From an uncultured Cohaesibacter sp. (GTDB lineage Bacteria > Pseudomonadota > Alphaproteobacteria > Rhizobiales > Cohaesibacteraceae), in NCBI RefSeq assembly GCF_963682185.1, contig NZ_OY821667.1, positions 2,356,001 through 2,420,000 of the forward strand: DNA of 64,000 bases, read 5' to 3'. The notes under the pieces are model-generated. The model saw only the letters and a list, made by a program, of their open reading frames with translations. It was not told where the DNA came from and did not search any database. Shown one piece after another: positions 27,422-36,506 of the stretch; the first letter of the stretch is position 1, and each line of letters opens with the position of its first letter. Made by a program: the position numbers and the translations under genes.

Positions 27422-27723
27422 CCTTGACAAAGCTTTGTGTAAATCGGGACCAAATGGACTCGGATAGACCTTGTTAACCATAGCTTGATAAAATTGTAAC
27501 CAATCTATTACCAAAAAGCGCCTATATCCGGTGATTCGCCATGAACGGATGACAGGGCGCTTGGACCATTCATGAATCGGATGACGCGCGGCAGAGACCT
27601 GCAAGGTTTGAAGCCGTACCAATCCTGGCCATCAGCTCCCTTTGACAGCAGCCCTGCTTGGAGGGAGCCCCTAACACGGACGACTATTGCGTGTCACAAA
27701 ACTGGCAAAAACTGCGTATCTCA

Positions 27724-29379
27724 ATGGCGACCCTGTTTCGCCGTGCCAAGCGCATACCGGTTAGGCGGCCAGCCTGCAACACGCGTTATGTCCCGCGCTG
27801 CCCAGACCGGTTGCTCATAGCGCCGCAAGATTTGCGCACCTCTGATCCGACCATCGCCGAAGATATCTATTCGGGTCTTTTCATTTTCGCCGGTCAGGTG
27901 GAAAATTGTCAGGGCCACTCCCCATTTGTGCATGCCGCCCCCAGCAAGGAATGGGCGCGCGAGCTGCATGGCTTCCGCTGGCTGCGCCATTTGCGCGCTT
28001 CCAATGCCACCCTGCCGCGCTCGAATGCCCGTGCGCTGGTGGAAGACTGGATCAAGAATTCAGGCAAACTGGATTATGAAGCATGGGCCACTCCTGTGGT
28101 AGCGAACCGAGTGCTGGCTTGGCTCAACAATTCACCCTTGATCCTTCAGGATGCCGACCATGTCTTCTATCGCTCCTTTTTGCGCGCGCTTTATCTACAG
28201 GTGCGGTATTTGCGAGCGACATACTCAGGTATGCCGAACAATCTCGACAGGTTGCTTCTTCTGACTGCCGAGCTGGCTGGTTGGCTTTGCTTTTCGGATA
28301 AGGAGCGCCTTGTGCGCTCGGTTTCCAAACGGTTGGTCCATGAGCTAAACGACCAGATCCTGCCGGATGGCGGCCATGTTTCGCGCAACCCGCTGGCCAT
28401 CGTATCCATCCTGCTGGAGCTGCTACCTTTGCGCCAGACCTTCATGTCCCGCGACATGGTGCCGCCAGAAGGCATGAATCTGGCCATCGAACGCATGATG
28501 CCCATGCTACGCTTTTTCCGCCATCCCAATGGCAGTTTTGCCCACTTCAATGGTACCGGGGCCACACCGGCGGATTCTCTGGCCACCATTCTGGCCTATG
28601 ATGACACCCGCGGCACCCCCGTCTCGGATGCCTCCTTCTCGGGCTATCAGCGCATGGAAGCAGGCCAGTCAATCCTCATCATGGATACCGGCGCCCCGCC
28701 GCCGACCGAGCAATCCACGTTAGCCCATGCAGGCGCGCTGTCCTTTGAAATCTGCTCTGGCACAGCCCCAATGGTGGTCAACTGCGGCACCCCTGCGCCA
28801 CAACATGAAGGCTGGCGCGAATTGGCCCGCAGCACGGCAGCGCATTCCACCCTTATCGTGCAGGACCATTCGACTTGCAAGATCGCCCCAAGGAGCTTTG
28901 ATCTGGATGGCCGCCCGCTGATTTGTGGGGATAGCCATGTCAGATATGAGCGTTTTCTTGAACGTGGGCAGGAAACGATCCATGCCAGCCATGATGCCTA
29001 TGGCTCGAAATTCGGCATTCGGCACACGCGCCAGATCTGGCTTGCCATCGATGGACGCCGACTGGATGGGCGTGACGAAATGGATGCCATCGGCAAAGGC
29101 ATCACCAAGGGACAGGACAGCTACGCCATCCGCTTCCATCTCCATCCATCGGTGCAAGTGGAATTCTCCGAAGACAGGGACGCCGCCTATCTGGGGCTTG
29201 CCAACGGCGAGATCTGGAAATTCGTCTGCCAGGAAATCGATCCCAGCGTTGAAGAGAGTGTCTATCTGTCCGATATACACGGCATCCGCCCGACCACGCA
29301 GCTCGTCATTTATGGCCATGCCAGCCATGTACCGACCGTCAACTGGTTCTTTGAGCGCGTCGCGATTGCTCCTCTCTAG
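27724..29379 (+). CDS. Heparinase II/III family protein
   Basis: The protein of about 551 residues has a helical alpha/alpha-toroid half (LHGFRWLRHLRASNATLPRS, DWIKNSGKLDYEAWAT) and a beta-sandwich half with the heparinase II/III-like segment GALSFEICSGTAPMVVNCG and an HSTLIVQDHSTC stretch. The family cleaves acidic polysaccharides, but the bacterial rsmB-purH-linked member has no proven substrate known to me. No signal peptide is obvious, unusual for a polysaccharide lyase. The start is uncertain: the frame extends to a TTG at 27658, with a GTG at 27691. Confidence 0.78.
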   Translation: MATLFRRAKRIPVRRPACNTRYVPRCPDRLLIAPQDLRTSDPTIAEDIYSGLFIFAGQVENCQGHSPFVHAAPSKEWARELHGFRWLRHLRASNATLPRSNARALVEDWIKNSGKLDYEAWATPVVANRVLAWLNNSPLILQDADHVFYRSFLRALYLQVRYLRATYSGMPNNLDRLLLLTAELAGWLCFSDKERLVRSVSKRLVHELNDQILPDGGHVSRNPLAIVSILLELLPLRQTFMSRDMVPPEGMNLAIERMMPMLRFFRHPNGSFAHFNGTGATPADSLATILAYDDTRGTPVSDASFSGYQRMEAGQSILIMDTGAPPPTEQSTLAHAGALSFEICSGTAPMVVNCGTPAPQHEGWRELARSTAAHSTLIVQDHSTCKIAPRSFDLDGRPLICGDSHVRYERFLERGQETIHASHDAYGSKFGIRHTRQIWLAIDGRRLDGRDEMDAIGKGITKGQDSYAIRFHLHPSVQVEFSEDRDAAYLGLANGEIWKFVCQEIDPSVEESVYLSDIHGIRPTTQLVIYGHASHVPTVNWFFERVAIAPL

Positions 29380-29510
29380 GACACCGTTCTTTTGATGCCA
29401 AAAAGGCAACACAATGATGCCGTTTTGTGCTAAATGGATTGTTTCCCTCAAAGCTGATATGTGCTATCGCATTGGCGAAATTTCCCATATCAAACGCAGC
29501 AGGATAACCG

Positions 29511-31124
29511 ATGTCCGTAGCTCCTCTTTCTGTTTCCGCGCCGGAAGTTGTTTCCGTCAAGCGCGCTCTCATCTCCGTTTCTGATAAAACCGGCATTGTC
29601 GACTTTGCCAAGGCCCTCGCCGACAAGGGCGTCGAGCTTGTCTCGACCGGCGGCACCTGCAAAGCCATTGCCGACGCTGGCATTCCGGTCAAAGACATCT
29701 CCGAGGTTACCGAATTCCCGGAAATCATGGATGGCCGCGTCAAGACCCTGCATCCCCGCGTGCATGGCGGTCTTCTGGGCGCCCGTTCGGTTGAAGCCCA
29801 CAGCGCAGCAATGAAAGAGCATGGCATTCCGGAAATCGACCTGCTGGTGGTCAACCTCTATCCCTTCGAGGAAACCATCCTCAAGGGAGCAGACTATGCC
29901 ACCACCGTTGAAAATATCGACATCGGCGGCCCGGCCATGATCCGCGCTGCGGCAAAGAACCACGCTTTCGTCACCACCTTGGTTGATCCGGCCGACTATG
30001 CCGAGATCCTTGTACAGATCGAGGAAAAGGGTGGCATCAGCTATGACGTGCGCAAGAAATTCGCCGCCAAGGCCTATGCTCGCACCGCCGCTTACGATGC
30101 AGCCATCTCTGGCTGGTTTGCCGCAGAGCTGGAAATCGAATCTCCAACCTTCCGTGCCTTTGGTGGCGAGCTGGCTGAAGTGATGCGTTACGGCGAAAAC
30201 CCACATCAGAAAGCAGGCTTCTACAAGACCGCCTCTTCCCGCCCCGGTGTTGCCACCGCAACCCAGGTGCAGGGCAAGCAGCTTTCCTACAACAACATCA
30301 ACGACACCGACGCCGCCTTCGAGCTGGTCTGCGAGTTCGATCCGGCCGTCTCTCCGGCCGTTGCTATCATCAAACATGCCAACCCATGCGGCGTGGCAAT
30401 GGGCGCTACGCTCAAGGATGCCTATGTCAAGGCGCTGGCCTGTGATCCGGTTTCCGCATTTGGCGGTATCGTAGCGCTGAACGGCACACTGGATGAAGCC
30501 GTCGCAGAAGAAATCACAAAGATCTTCGTTGAAGTGATCATCGCCCCCGATGCAACGGAAGGCGCCAAGGCGCTTGTTTCCAAAAAGAAGAACCTGCGCC
30601 TACTGCTCACAGGTGGCCTTGCCGACCCACGCGAAGAAGGCGTGACCGTCAAATCCGTTTCCGGCGGCCTCTTGGTACAGAACCGGGACAACGGCAACAT
30701 CGCCGATCTTGACCTGAAGGTAGCCACCGAGCGCCAGCCATCCGAGCAGGAAATGGCCGACCTCAAATTCGCCTTCCAGGTTTGCAAGCATGTCAAATCC
30801 AACGCCATCATCTATGTGAAAGACGGCGCGACCGTCGGTATCGGTGCTGGCCAGATGAGCCGCGTGGATTCTGCCCGCATCGCAGCCCGCAAAGCTGAAG
30901 ACGCAGCCGAAGCCGCAGGCATGACCGAACCACTCACAAAGGGATGCGTCGTCGCCTCCGATGCCTTCTTCCCCTTCGCCGATGGTCTTCTGGCAGCCGC
31001 CGAAGCCGGAGCAACTGCCGTTATCCAACCGGGCGGCTCCATGCGCGATCAGGAAGTCATCGATGCGGCCAACGAAGCAGGCCTTGCCATGGTCATGACC
31101 GGCATGCGCCACTTCCGCCACTAG
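29511..31124 (+). CDS. purH: Bifunctional AICAR formyltransferase/IMP cyclohydrolase
   Basis: The 537-residue enzyme carries out the last two steps of IMP synthesis. The N-terminal MGS-like cyclohydrolase domain starts with [19 protein letters not shown] and includes STGGTCKAI and [14 protein letters not shown]. The transformylase domain contains [29 protein letters not shown] and [11 protein letters not shown], and ends [15 protein letters not shown], the conserved C-terminus. The ATG follows an AGGA site. The length and both domains are complete. Confidence 0.97.
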   Translation: MSVAPLSVSAPEVVSVKRALISVSDKTGIVDFAKALADKGVELVSTGGTCKAIADAGIPVKDISEVTEFPEIMDGRVKTLHPRVHGGLLGARSVEAHSAAMKEHGIPEIDLLVVNLYPFEETILKGADYATTVENIDIGGPAMIRAAAKNHAFVTTLVDPADYAEILVQIEEKGGISYDVRKKFAAKAYARTAAYDAAISGWFAAELEIESPTFRAFGGELAEVMRYGENPHQKAGFYKTASSRPGVATATQVQGKQLSYNNINDTDAAFELVCEFDPAVSPAVAIIKHANPCGVAMGATLKDAYVKALACDPVSAFGGIVALNGTLDEAVAEEITKIFVEVIIAPDATEGAKALVSKKKNLRLLLTGGLADPREEGVTVKSVSGGLLVQNRDNGNIADLDLKVATERQPSEQEMADLKFAFQVCKHVKSNAIIYVKDGATVGIGAGQMSRVDSARIAARKAEDAAEAAGMTEPLTKGCVVASDAFFPFADGLLAAAEAGATAVIQPGGSMRDQEVIDAANEAGLAMVMTGMRHFRH

Positions 31125-31177
31125 GAACCGGCAGCGTCTCCTGCGCCGGAGATGCAGCCAAACCCTGACCAATATAC

Positions 31178-31207
31178 AAAGCCCGGAGCAACCGTTTCGG
31201 GCTTTTT
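31178..31207 (+). terminator. Terminator after purH
   Basis: AAAGCCCG (31178-31185) pairs with CGGGCTTT (31198-31205) followed by T residues. Confidence 0.88.
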
Positions 31208-31590
31208 CCTTGCTTGCACCACACCTCAAACAAGGAAAAAAACTAACGTAAAAACACGTATCAACAGCTTGACATCAGGTCTGAAAGAAATTCTTGAAAC
31301 AGAAAGCTTGATAGTTCGCCTATTATAGACAATTGGCAAAATTTTTAAATATCTGTTTTAAAAAACAAAATCCATGTAGGTATGCAAAATAGTCTGCCTA
31401 AATAATAATCATTGCCATAAATGCAACGCCAACAAAACAGCCATGCAATTTTGTGAGATGTAAAAACGAGAGCCATGAACTATATTCATGGTCAAGGAAG
31501 CAATGAAGAGTTTGAAAGACAAAAGCAAGCAAATGCTTCCGAAACGCAGTTGAAGATAAACAGCCACATAGCAACAAAGGAATGACACCG
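31208..31590 (+). promoter_or_regulatory. AT-rich promoter and long leader region of the DUF1127/hairpin RNA unit
   Basis: This interval of about 380 bases is much richer in A and T than its surroundings. A CTTGAAA element (31293-31299) and a CCTATTAT element (31319-31326) resemble heat-shock (RpoH) promoter halves, but the 19-base spacing is longer than usual, so this is only a suggestion. A 36-codon ORF (31475-31585, starting MNYIHGQGSNEEF) ends five bases before the DUF1127 start; its ribosome site is weak. Confidence 0.35.
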
Positions 31591-31746
31591 ATGATCAATA
31601 CTGTTGTTGAAAACTACCGTCAGTGGCGCAACTACCGTGACACGGTTGATGAACTTGCCCGCCTGAGCAATCGCGATCTGGGCGAACTGGGAATTTCCCG
31701 CGGCGACATCACCGAAATCGCACGTGAAGCTGCTACTGCAAAATAA
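31591..31746 (+). CDS. DUF1127 small basic protein
   Basis: The ORF encodes 51 residues and is preceded by AAAGGAA eight bases from the ATG. It starts MINTVVENYRQWRNYRDTV and contains the DUF1127 core ELARLSNRDLGELGISRGDI. Small arginine-rich DUF1127 proteins are highly induced by stress in alphaproteobacteria; the Rhodobacter sphaeroides member CcaF1 binds RNA and its gene is cotranscribed with the CcsR small RNAs. The same arrangement appears here: hairpins with CCUCCUCCC loops begin right after the stop codon. This gene is too short for most ORF filters. Confidence 0.88.
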   Translation: MINTVVENYRQWRNYRDTVDELARLSNRDLGELGISRGDITEIAREAATAK

Positions 31747-31751
31747 AAAGT

Positions 31752-31903
31752 CTTTCGCTGACAGAAATGTTCAAGCGAAAGCCACAAGTTTCAAGGAATT
31801 CAGGCTTTTCCTCCTCCCAAAGCCTGATGGATTCAAAACTACCTCCTCCCAGTTTTGAATCACCTAACAAAGCCCTCCGGACCTCCTCCCCCGGAGGGTT
31901 TTT
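31752..31903 (+). ncRNA. CcsR/cuckoo-type small RNA array with three CCUCCUCCC hairpins
   Basis: Three consecutive hairpins have unrelated stems but the same 10-base loop [A/T]CCTCCTCCC. Arms are 31801-31808 with 31819-31826, 31830-31840 with 31851-31861, and 31873-31880 with 31891-31898. The third stem is followed by five T residues and is thus also the terminator. A fourth stem without the motif (31752-31759 with 31774-31781) separates them from the DUF1127 stop. The loops are anti-Shine-Dalgarno sequences. This matches the layout of CcsR RNAs in Rhodobacter and rhizobial cuckoo RNAs, which are processed from DUF1127 transcripts under stress. Processing here is inferred. Confidence 0.85.
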
Positions 31904-32019
31904 GTTATCTGCTTGTCTTCGACACTCCCCAAATCTGCCCGACATTCCCATCGCACGCTGCTTGCTTTCCGCATATTTTGCCCCATATCAAGAAGGCAAG
32001 ACATTCTGGGGAAGGACAC

Positions 32020-32445
32020 ATGGCTGATAAACACTATTCCGAAGACGAAATCGAACTGCTTCCACCAGAGAAAGCAGCCGAGGATGAGCAGGGCCATCGC
32101 GATTCTTCCATGGCCCAAAAGGCTGCCAATGTGCGCAAGAAATTCTGGTCCGTGATCAGAAAAGCAGCCAAGCAGATGCCCATCATCGAGGACGTAGTCG
32201 CCGCCTATTATTGTGCTTTTGATCCCGAAACGCCGGTCAAGGTACGCCTCACGCTGATCGGGGCGCTTGCCTATTTCGTCTTGCCACTGGATGCCATCCC
32301 CGACATGATTTTCGGCCTCGGCTTTGCCGACGACATCGCGCTGCTGACCTATGTCATCAAGACCGTACACGGCAACATCACCGATAAACACCGGCTGCGT
32401 GCCAAACAGGCCATGGCCGAGCATGATGTGCATGTAGAGCGCTAG
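32020..32445 (+). CDS. YkvA family (DUF1232) protein
   Basis: The 141-residue protein has a charged N-terminal half and the DUF1232 domain at about 75-125: PVKVRLTLIGALAYFVLPLD followed by AIPDMIFGLGFADDIALLTY. Two hydrophobic helices suggest membrane association. The function of the family is unknown. A GGGGAAGGA site precedes the ATG at 32020; the longer frame from 31855 overlaps the hairpin RNA and is rejected. It may be read by leakage past the RNA terminator. Confidence 0.82.
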   Translation: MADKHYSEDEIELLPPEKAAEDEQGHRDSSMAQKAANVRKKFWSVIRKAAKQMPIIEDVVAAYYCAFDPETPVKVRLTLIGALAYFVLPLDAIPDMIFGLGFADDIALLTYVIKTVHGNITDKHRLRAKQAMAEHDVHVER

Positions 32446-32470
32446 CCAACACCTCTCTTGGCCACTCAGC

Positions 32471-33445
32471 CTAAAGCGTGATCACCACCTTGCCCTTGGC
32501 TTCCCTGTTGGCAATGGCCTTGATCGCCTCTGGCGTTTCTTCAAGAGGATAACGGCGATCGATATATGGCTTGAGCTGACCGCTTGCGACCCAGGCCATG
32601 ATCTGCTTCATATTCTCCGCATGATCAGCGGGCTCCCGCCCGATCGCCTCTCCCCAAAAGACTCCGAGCAGGTCCACGCCCTTCAGCATCACCAGATTGA
32701 GCGGCATTTTGGGGATGGTGCCAGACGCAAAGCCGATAACCAGAAACCGCCCATACCAGCCCGTAGCCCTGAGCGCAGCTTCGGACAGATCGCCACCAAC
32801 CGGATCATAGACCACATCCACACCATGGCCGTAGGTCATGTCTTTCAGCGTTTCCTTAAGGTCATCTGTCTTGTAGTTGAGAAGGTCATCTGCGCCATGG
32901 GTCTTGCAAAGATGCAGCTTCTCATCCGAGGACGCACAGGCGATGACCCGCGCGCCCATCAGCTTGCCGATTTCCACTGCAGCAAGCCCAACGCCCCCAG
33001 CAGCCCCAAGCACAGCAAGGGTTTCCCCCGGCTGCATGCGGGCGCGGCTGCGAAGGCCATAAATGGTGGTGCCATAGGTAATCATCAGACCGGCGGCATG
33101 CTCAAAGCCGAGTTTGGACGGCATCGTGATCGCTTCATCCTGCTGGACAACGACATAGTCGCGCGCGCCACCCCAGCGGATATAGGCAATTGCCTTTTCA
33201 CCAACGCGGTGCGGGTCCACCCCTTCCCCAACCGCCTCGATAATACCGGCGATCTCTCCTGCAGGAGAAAAAGGAAGCTCAGGTGTGAACTGATATTTGT
33301 CGTGCAGAATCAACGTGTCGAAGAAATTAAGCGCGGCCGCCTTCACCCGGATCAAAACCTCCCCCGGCCCGGCAGAAGGTTTCTTCATGTCAACCAGCTT
33401 GAGATTATCAACGCCTTCAAAGGCATCGCACACAATTGCCCGCAT
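32471..33445 (-). CDS. NADPH:quinone oxidoreductase-like MDR family protein
   Basis: The 324-residue zinc-free medium-chain dehydrogenase is of the quinone oxidoreductase type. It has a GroES-like N-terminal half (PGEVLIRVKAAALNFFDTLI) and a Rossmann half with LGAAGGVGLAAVEIGKLMGA and HGVDVVYDPVGGD. It probably reduces quinones or enones with NADPH; the natural substrate is unknown. The ATG at 33445 has a GGGGGA site; a start at 33466 would add seven residues. It converges on the YkvA gene with only 25 bases between. Confidence 0.87.
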   Translation of the reverse strand: MRAIVCDAFEGVDNLKLVDMKKPSAGPGEVLIRVKAAALNFFDTLILHDKYQFTPELPFSPAGEIAGIIEAVGEGVDPHRVGEKAIAYIRWGGARDYVVVQQDEAITMPSKLGFEHAAGLMITYGTTIYGLRSRARMQPGETLAVLGAAGGVGLAAVEIGKLMGARVIACASSDEKLHLCKTHGADDLLNYKTDDLKETLKDMTYGHGVDVVYDPVGGDLSEAALRATGWYGRFLVIGFASGTIPKMPLNLVMLKGVDLLGVFWGEAIGREPADHAENMKQIMAWVASGQLKPYIDRRYPLEETPEAIKAIANREAKGKVVITL

Positions 33446-33570
33446 ACTCGGTTCCCCCTTCAGCAACCATCCCTATAGCCCTAGCATGAGAAAACGGCGT
33501 CACAAAGATGCAAACACGCGCAATAAGACAAAAGGCGGCAGGGAGATATCCTTTACAATATCCATGTAGC

Positions 33571-34635
33571 TCAAGGAAGGCGTTTATATGGCTCGCTAAA
33601 CTCCGAGAGCAAATCACCATTGTCCAAAATCTTCAAAGCCATATGCGGCGGAAAGGTTGGCGCGTCGGATTGGCGAGTTTCCAGAATGACCAGAATCCCT
33701 TGTTGCTCATAATAGCCCCTTATCAAAGCCACATGCTTTTCAGGCGGTGGCCCCAATCTGGCATTAATCTCGAAATGGTTGTTCGGATGCAGGGTTAAAA
33801 GCGAATGAAGAACACCGGTTGCCGTCGGGCTATTATAAATATACGTCCCGACAACGCCTCGATGCACAGCCCGAGCCATCGCGGCGCAGCGGTCGGATCC
33901 GGATCCTTGTTCGGCCCTTGTCCTGCGCTGCACCCTGACAAACTGATCCGTTATCATACCCGAGGTCTCGGTCTTGGCTGTCCATTCCCGCCGGTTACGC
34001 TTGAAGGATGCAATGGCATCACGCGTCTTGCGCCCCATAATTCCGTCGACCGGCCCGACACAGAAGCCCAGATAGTTGAGCGCTGACTGGATTTCCCGCA
34101 CATTCGGGGGCGGACTTGGCCGGGTGTCGGGTTGCGCGCCCCAGCCTGATGCAGGGTTGGACGATGCTGAAGAGGGAGAAGGAGAGGCCTTCTGCTCTCT
34201 TAGATTTTTAACATGCTGATATTCTTGGCCATCAAATGCCCAGATGGCATCGCCCCTGCTGCCGCCAAGCATCAGCCCTTTCATGCCATTCCGAGACCGA
34301 TCCTCAATCAGATCTATTGAATGGGTGACAATGTCCAAAAGCTTTGTCACCTTCCTGTTGCGAACCTGCAAGACTTCATGGGAACAGCCTGCGGTCCCGC
34401 AATATATCGAGCCCCTGAAGGAGACGATATATTCATCACTTCTGTCCCCATGGGCTTCCAGATTGACTTTTTTCACCGTGAAGAGCCCAAGATCAGAGCC
34501 GTTTTCAGCTTTGAGATACTGCACCACGAGATCTTCGCGCGCTATGGATGAATGGCAGGAGGCCATAATGACCGCAAAAGCGCAGACGATAAGGCCAGCC
34601 AGATATAAATGTTTCAAGAGACTAGTCCATTGCAA
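33571..34635 (-). CDS. Exported peptidoglycan-binding domain protein
   Basis: The 354-residue protein starts with a hydrophobic signal (LYLAGLIVCAFAVIMASC); Cys27 might be a lipobox cysteine, though the Met at -3 is unusual. A Ser/Pro-rich linker follows, then a PG_binding_1 domain with REIQSALNYLGFCVGPVDG and IMGRKTRDAIASFKRN (about 180-215). The flanking N-terminal and C-terminal domains are not recognised. Such domains anchor proteins to the cell wall in the periplasm. It is divergent from the SpoU methyltransferase. Confidence 0.75.
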   Translation of the reverse strand: MQWTSLLKHLYLAGLIVCAFAVIMASCHSSIAREDLVVQYLKAENGSDLGLFTVKKVNLEAHGDRSDEYIVSFRGSIYCGTAGCSHEVLQVRNRKVTKLLDIVTHSIDLIEDRSRNGMKGLMLGGSRGDAIWAFDGQEYQHVKNLREQKASPSPSSASSNPASGWGAQPDTRPSPPPNVREIQSALNYLGFCVGPVDGIMGRKTRDAIASFKRNRREWTAKTETSGMITDQFVRVQRRTRAEQGSGSDRCAAMARAVHRGVVGTYIYNSPTATGVLHSLLTLHPNNHFEINARLGPPPEKHVALIRGYYEQQGILVILETRQSDAPTFPPHMALKILDNGDLLSEFSEPYKRLP

Positions 34636-34804
34636 TAAATTTGCCCGCCAACCGGGCCGAAAGAATGATCTTCAAATGATAGGGTTTCATAAAAAATGTT
34701 ATCAACCTGAAATTTTATCACTGCGCTTAATGTCTAGCTCATCGCCGAGCTTTTGCGCTGTGAACAGCCAGACGGTTCCATTTTGGCGCGTTCTGGTCTA
34801 GAAA

Positions 34805-34859
34805 GGCGCATCTGCGGCCATTGCGCCAGGGGCCTTACCAGAGCAGCAAACCGCAGATG
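34805..34859 (+). promoter_or_regulatory. Competing hairpins in the 5' region of the SpoU methyltransferase gene
   Basis: CATCTGCGG (34809-34817) is exactly complementary to CCGCAGATG (34851-34859). GGCGCA (34805-34810) can instead pair with TGCGCC (34822-34827). The two stems share bases and exclude each other. They end 38 bases before the start codon. A switch is possible but unproven. Confidence 0.3.
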
Positions 34860-34897
34860 AAAAACAAAGAACAACAAAAGCGGAAGACAGGAAACAA

Positions 34898-35440
34898 ATG
34901 CGCGGATATTTCGCAGTCGGCGTACAAGGGCTATCCAAAGAGGGCAACTTCGGAAATCTGGTCAGAACGGCCCATGCCTTCGGCGCCAGCTTCTTTTTCA
35001 CGATTGCGGCGGAAAGAACATTCGCCAAGCCGGGAACGGACACCTCCAACAGCGGCGACCATCTGCCCTATTATCCATGGGCCAATGAAGACGAGCTCAT
35101 ACTGCCCAAGGATTGCCGCCTCGTCGGCATTGAGCTGACCGACGACGCTGTGGATCTGCCCAGTTTCAGACACCCGACCAAGGCAGCCTATATTCTGGGT
35201 CCCGAGCGGGGTAACCTGACCAAGTCGATGCAAGACAAATGCGAATTCATCGTCAAGATCCCGACTCGATTCTGCCTTAATGTCGCGACAGCGGGTGCCA
35301 TCATCATGTATGATCGTGTGCAATCGATGGGCGGGTTTACTGATCGCCCGGTACGCGCTGGCGGTCCACGCGAAACCCTTGTACATCAACATGGCCAGCC
35401 AAGATTCCGCTCCGGTACACCGGATGCGCTCAAGGGCTGA
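34898..35440 (+). CDS. SpoU-type (SPOUT) RNA 2'-O-methyltransferase
   Basis: The 180-residue TrmH/SpoU family protein shows the three knot-fold motifs: NFGNLVRTAHAFGA (17-30), AYILGPERGNL (about 99-109) and PTRFCLNVATAGAIIMYDRV (about 123-142). These enzymes methylate ribose in tRNA or rRNA using SAM. The exact RNA target cannot be read. No separate RNA-binding N-terminal domain is present. An AGGAA site precedes the ATG. The mRNA leader contains competing hairpins. Confidence 0.88.
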   Translation: MRGYFAVGVQGLSKEGNFGNLVRTAHAFGASFFFTIAAERTFAKPGTDTSNSGDHLPYYPWANEDELILPKDCRLVGIELTDDAVDLPSFRHPTKAAYILGPERGNLTKSMQDKCEFIVKIPTRFCLNVATAGAIIMYDRVQSMGGFTDRPVRAGGPRETLVHQHGQPRFRSGTPDALKG

Positions 35441-35705
35441 AAATGGCCTGAAGATCTTCTTTCAAAGAAGGATCTTTAGACAGCAGACAAGATGGCATCT
35501 GCCTATCTCTTGCCGCATTTGCGGTGAATCTTGCCTGCAATCACATCAGAATCGCGGAATTCCGGGCAGTGAACGGCAAACGAGCAAAAAAAATCAAAAT
35601 TTGCTGCAACTTCACTGTTTGGTAACCCTGACTTTGGTAAATGTTAAATGAATGAATTGGAGCTTGAGGCTCCTGTTGGCATCCAGTCGAAAGCGACAGG
35701 TAGAG

Positions 35706-36218
35706 ATGAAAAGCGTAAAAATCCTCGGAGCAGCCACCCTTCTCGCACTTTCCGCCACTGCAGCAAATGCTCAGGGCGCGGCCACTCGCGTCGAACAATT
35801 CCAAGATTGGGGTGCTTATGTTTTTAACGATCCTCAACGTGGCAAGATGTGCTTTGCGGTTAGCCAACCCAAAGACATGGAGCCAAAGAATGTGAACCGC
35901 GATCCGGTCTATTTCTTCATCACCACGCGCCCGCGCGAAGGTGTTCGCGAAGAAGTGAACGTGATCACCGGCTATCCTTACAAAGAGGGGTCCAAGACCT
36001 CCATTCAGGTCGGTTCGGATACATTCTCTCTTTATACGTCCGGCGATGGCGCCTGGCTTGAGAATGCAGCTGAAGAAGCCCGTTTGGTCAATTCAATGCG
36101 CGCTGGCGCAAGCATGGTCGTCAAAGGCACCTCGTCTCGCGGCACCCTGACGGTTGATACCTACTCCCTCTCGGGCGTTACGGCAGCAACCCGCAAGGCT
36201 CTGGCCGAGTGCCAGTAA
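35706..36218 (+). CDS. Invasion-associated locus B (IalB) family exported protein
   Basis: The 170-residue protein starts with a clear Sec signal peptide (MKSVKILGAATLLALSATAA, cleavage after NAQ or AQG). The mature IalB domain contains FQDWGAYVFNDPQRGKMCFA and VYFFITTRPREGVREE. IalB proteins are periplasmic or surface proteins of alphaproteobacteria, named for a Bartonella invasion factor; in free-living species the function is unknown. The ATG at 35706, after GGTAGAG, is chosen because the signal peptide then starts correctly. A terminator follows. Confidence 0.88.
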   Translation: MKSVKILGAATLLALSATAANAQGAATRVEQFQDWGAYVFNDPQRGKMCFAVSQPKDMEPKNVNRDPVYFFITTRPREGVREEVNVITGYPYKEGSKTSIQVGSDTFSLYTSGDGAWLENAAEEARLVNSMRAGASMVVKGTSSRGTLTVDTYSLSGVTAATRKALAECQ

Positions 36219-36242
36219 GATAAAGTGACCAGAAAAATCAAC

Positions 36243-36269
36243 AAAAGCGGCTGACAAGGCCGCTTTTTT
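36243..36269 (+). terminator. Terminator after the IalB gene
   Basis: AAAAGCGGC (36243-36251) pairs with GCCGCTTTT (36259-36267), followed by T residues. Confidence 0.92.
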
Positions 36270-36506
36270 GCTTTATACACCCGCCAATTCGTACAGCATT
36301 CAACCGGATTGCCCCCTGATGGACAGCATTTGCTGAAAAAAGGGCAAGGATCGGGCCACCCATAGCCTATGCGCGGTGGTCGTTCTGGAATGGCAGTCTA
36401 CAAGGATCGCGCCACACCTTACGCCTTTGCCAATCGGCAAGCGAGGGAACAGACGTGATCGGCCTTGAAAAGAGGAACCGCGCCAACCCGCGGCTTTGAA
36501 AATTAC

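Noticed and set aside
35451-35480. Hairpin AAGATCTTCTTT/AAAGAAGGATCTT after the SpoU gene, considered as a terminator
   Set aside because: The loop is too tight as drawn and only three T residues follow; it remains possible but weak.
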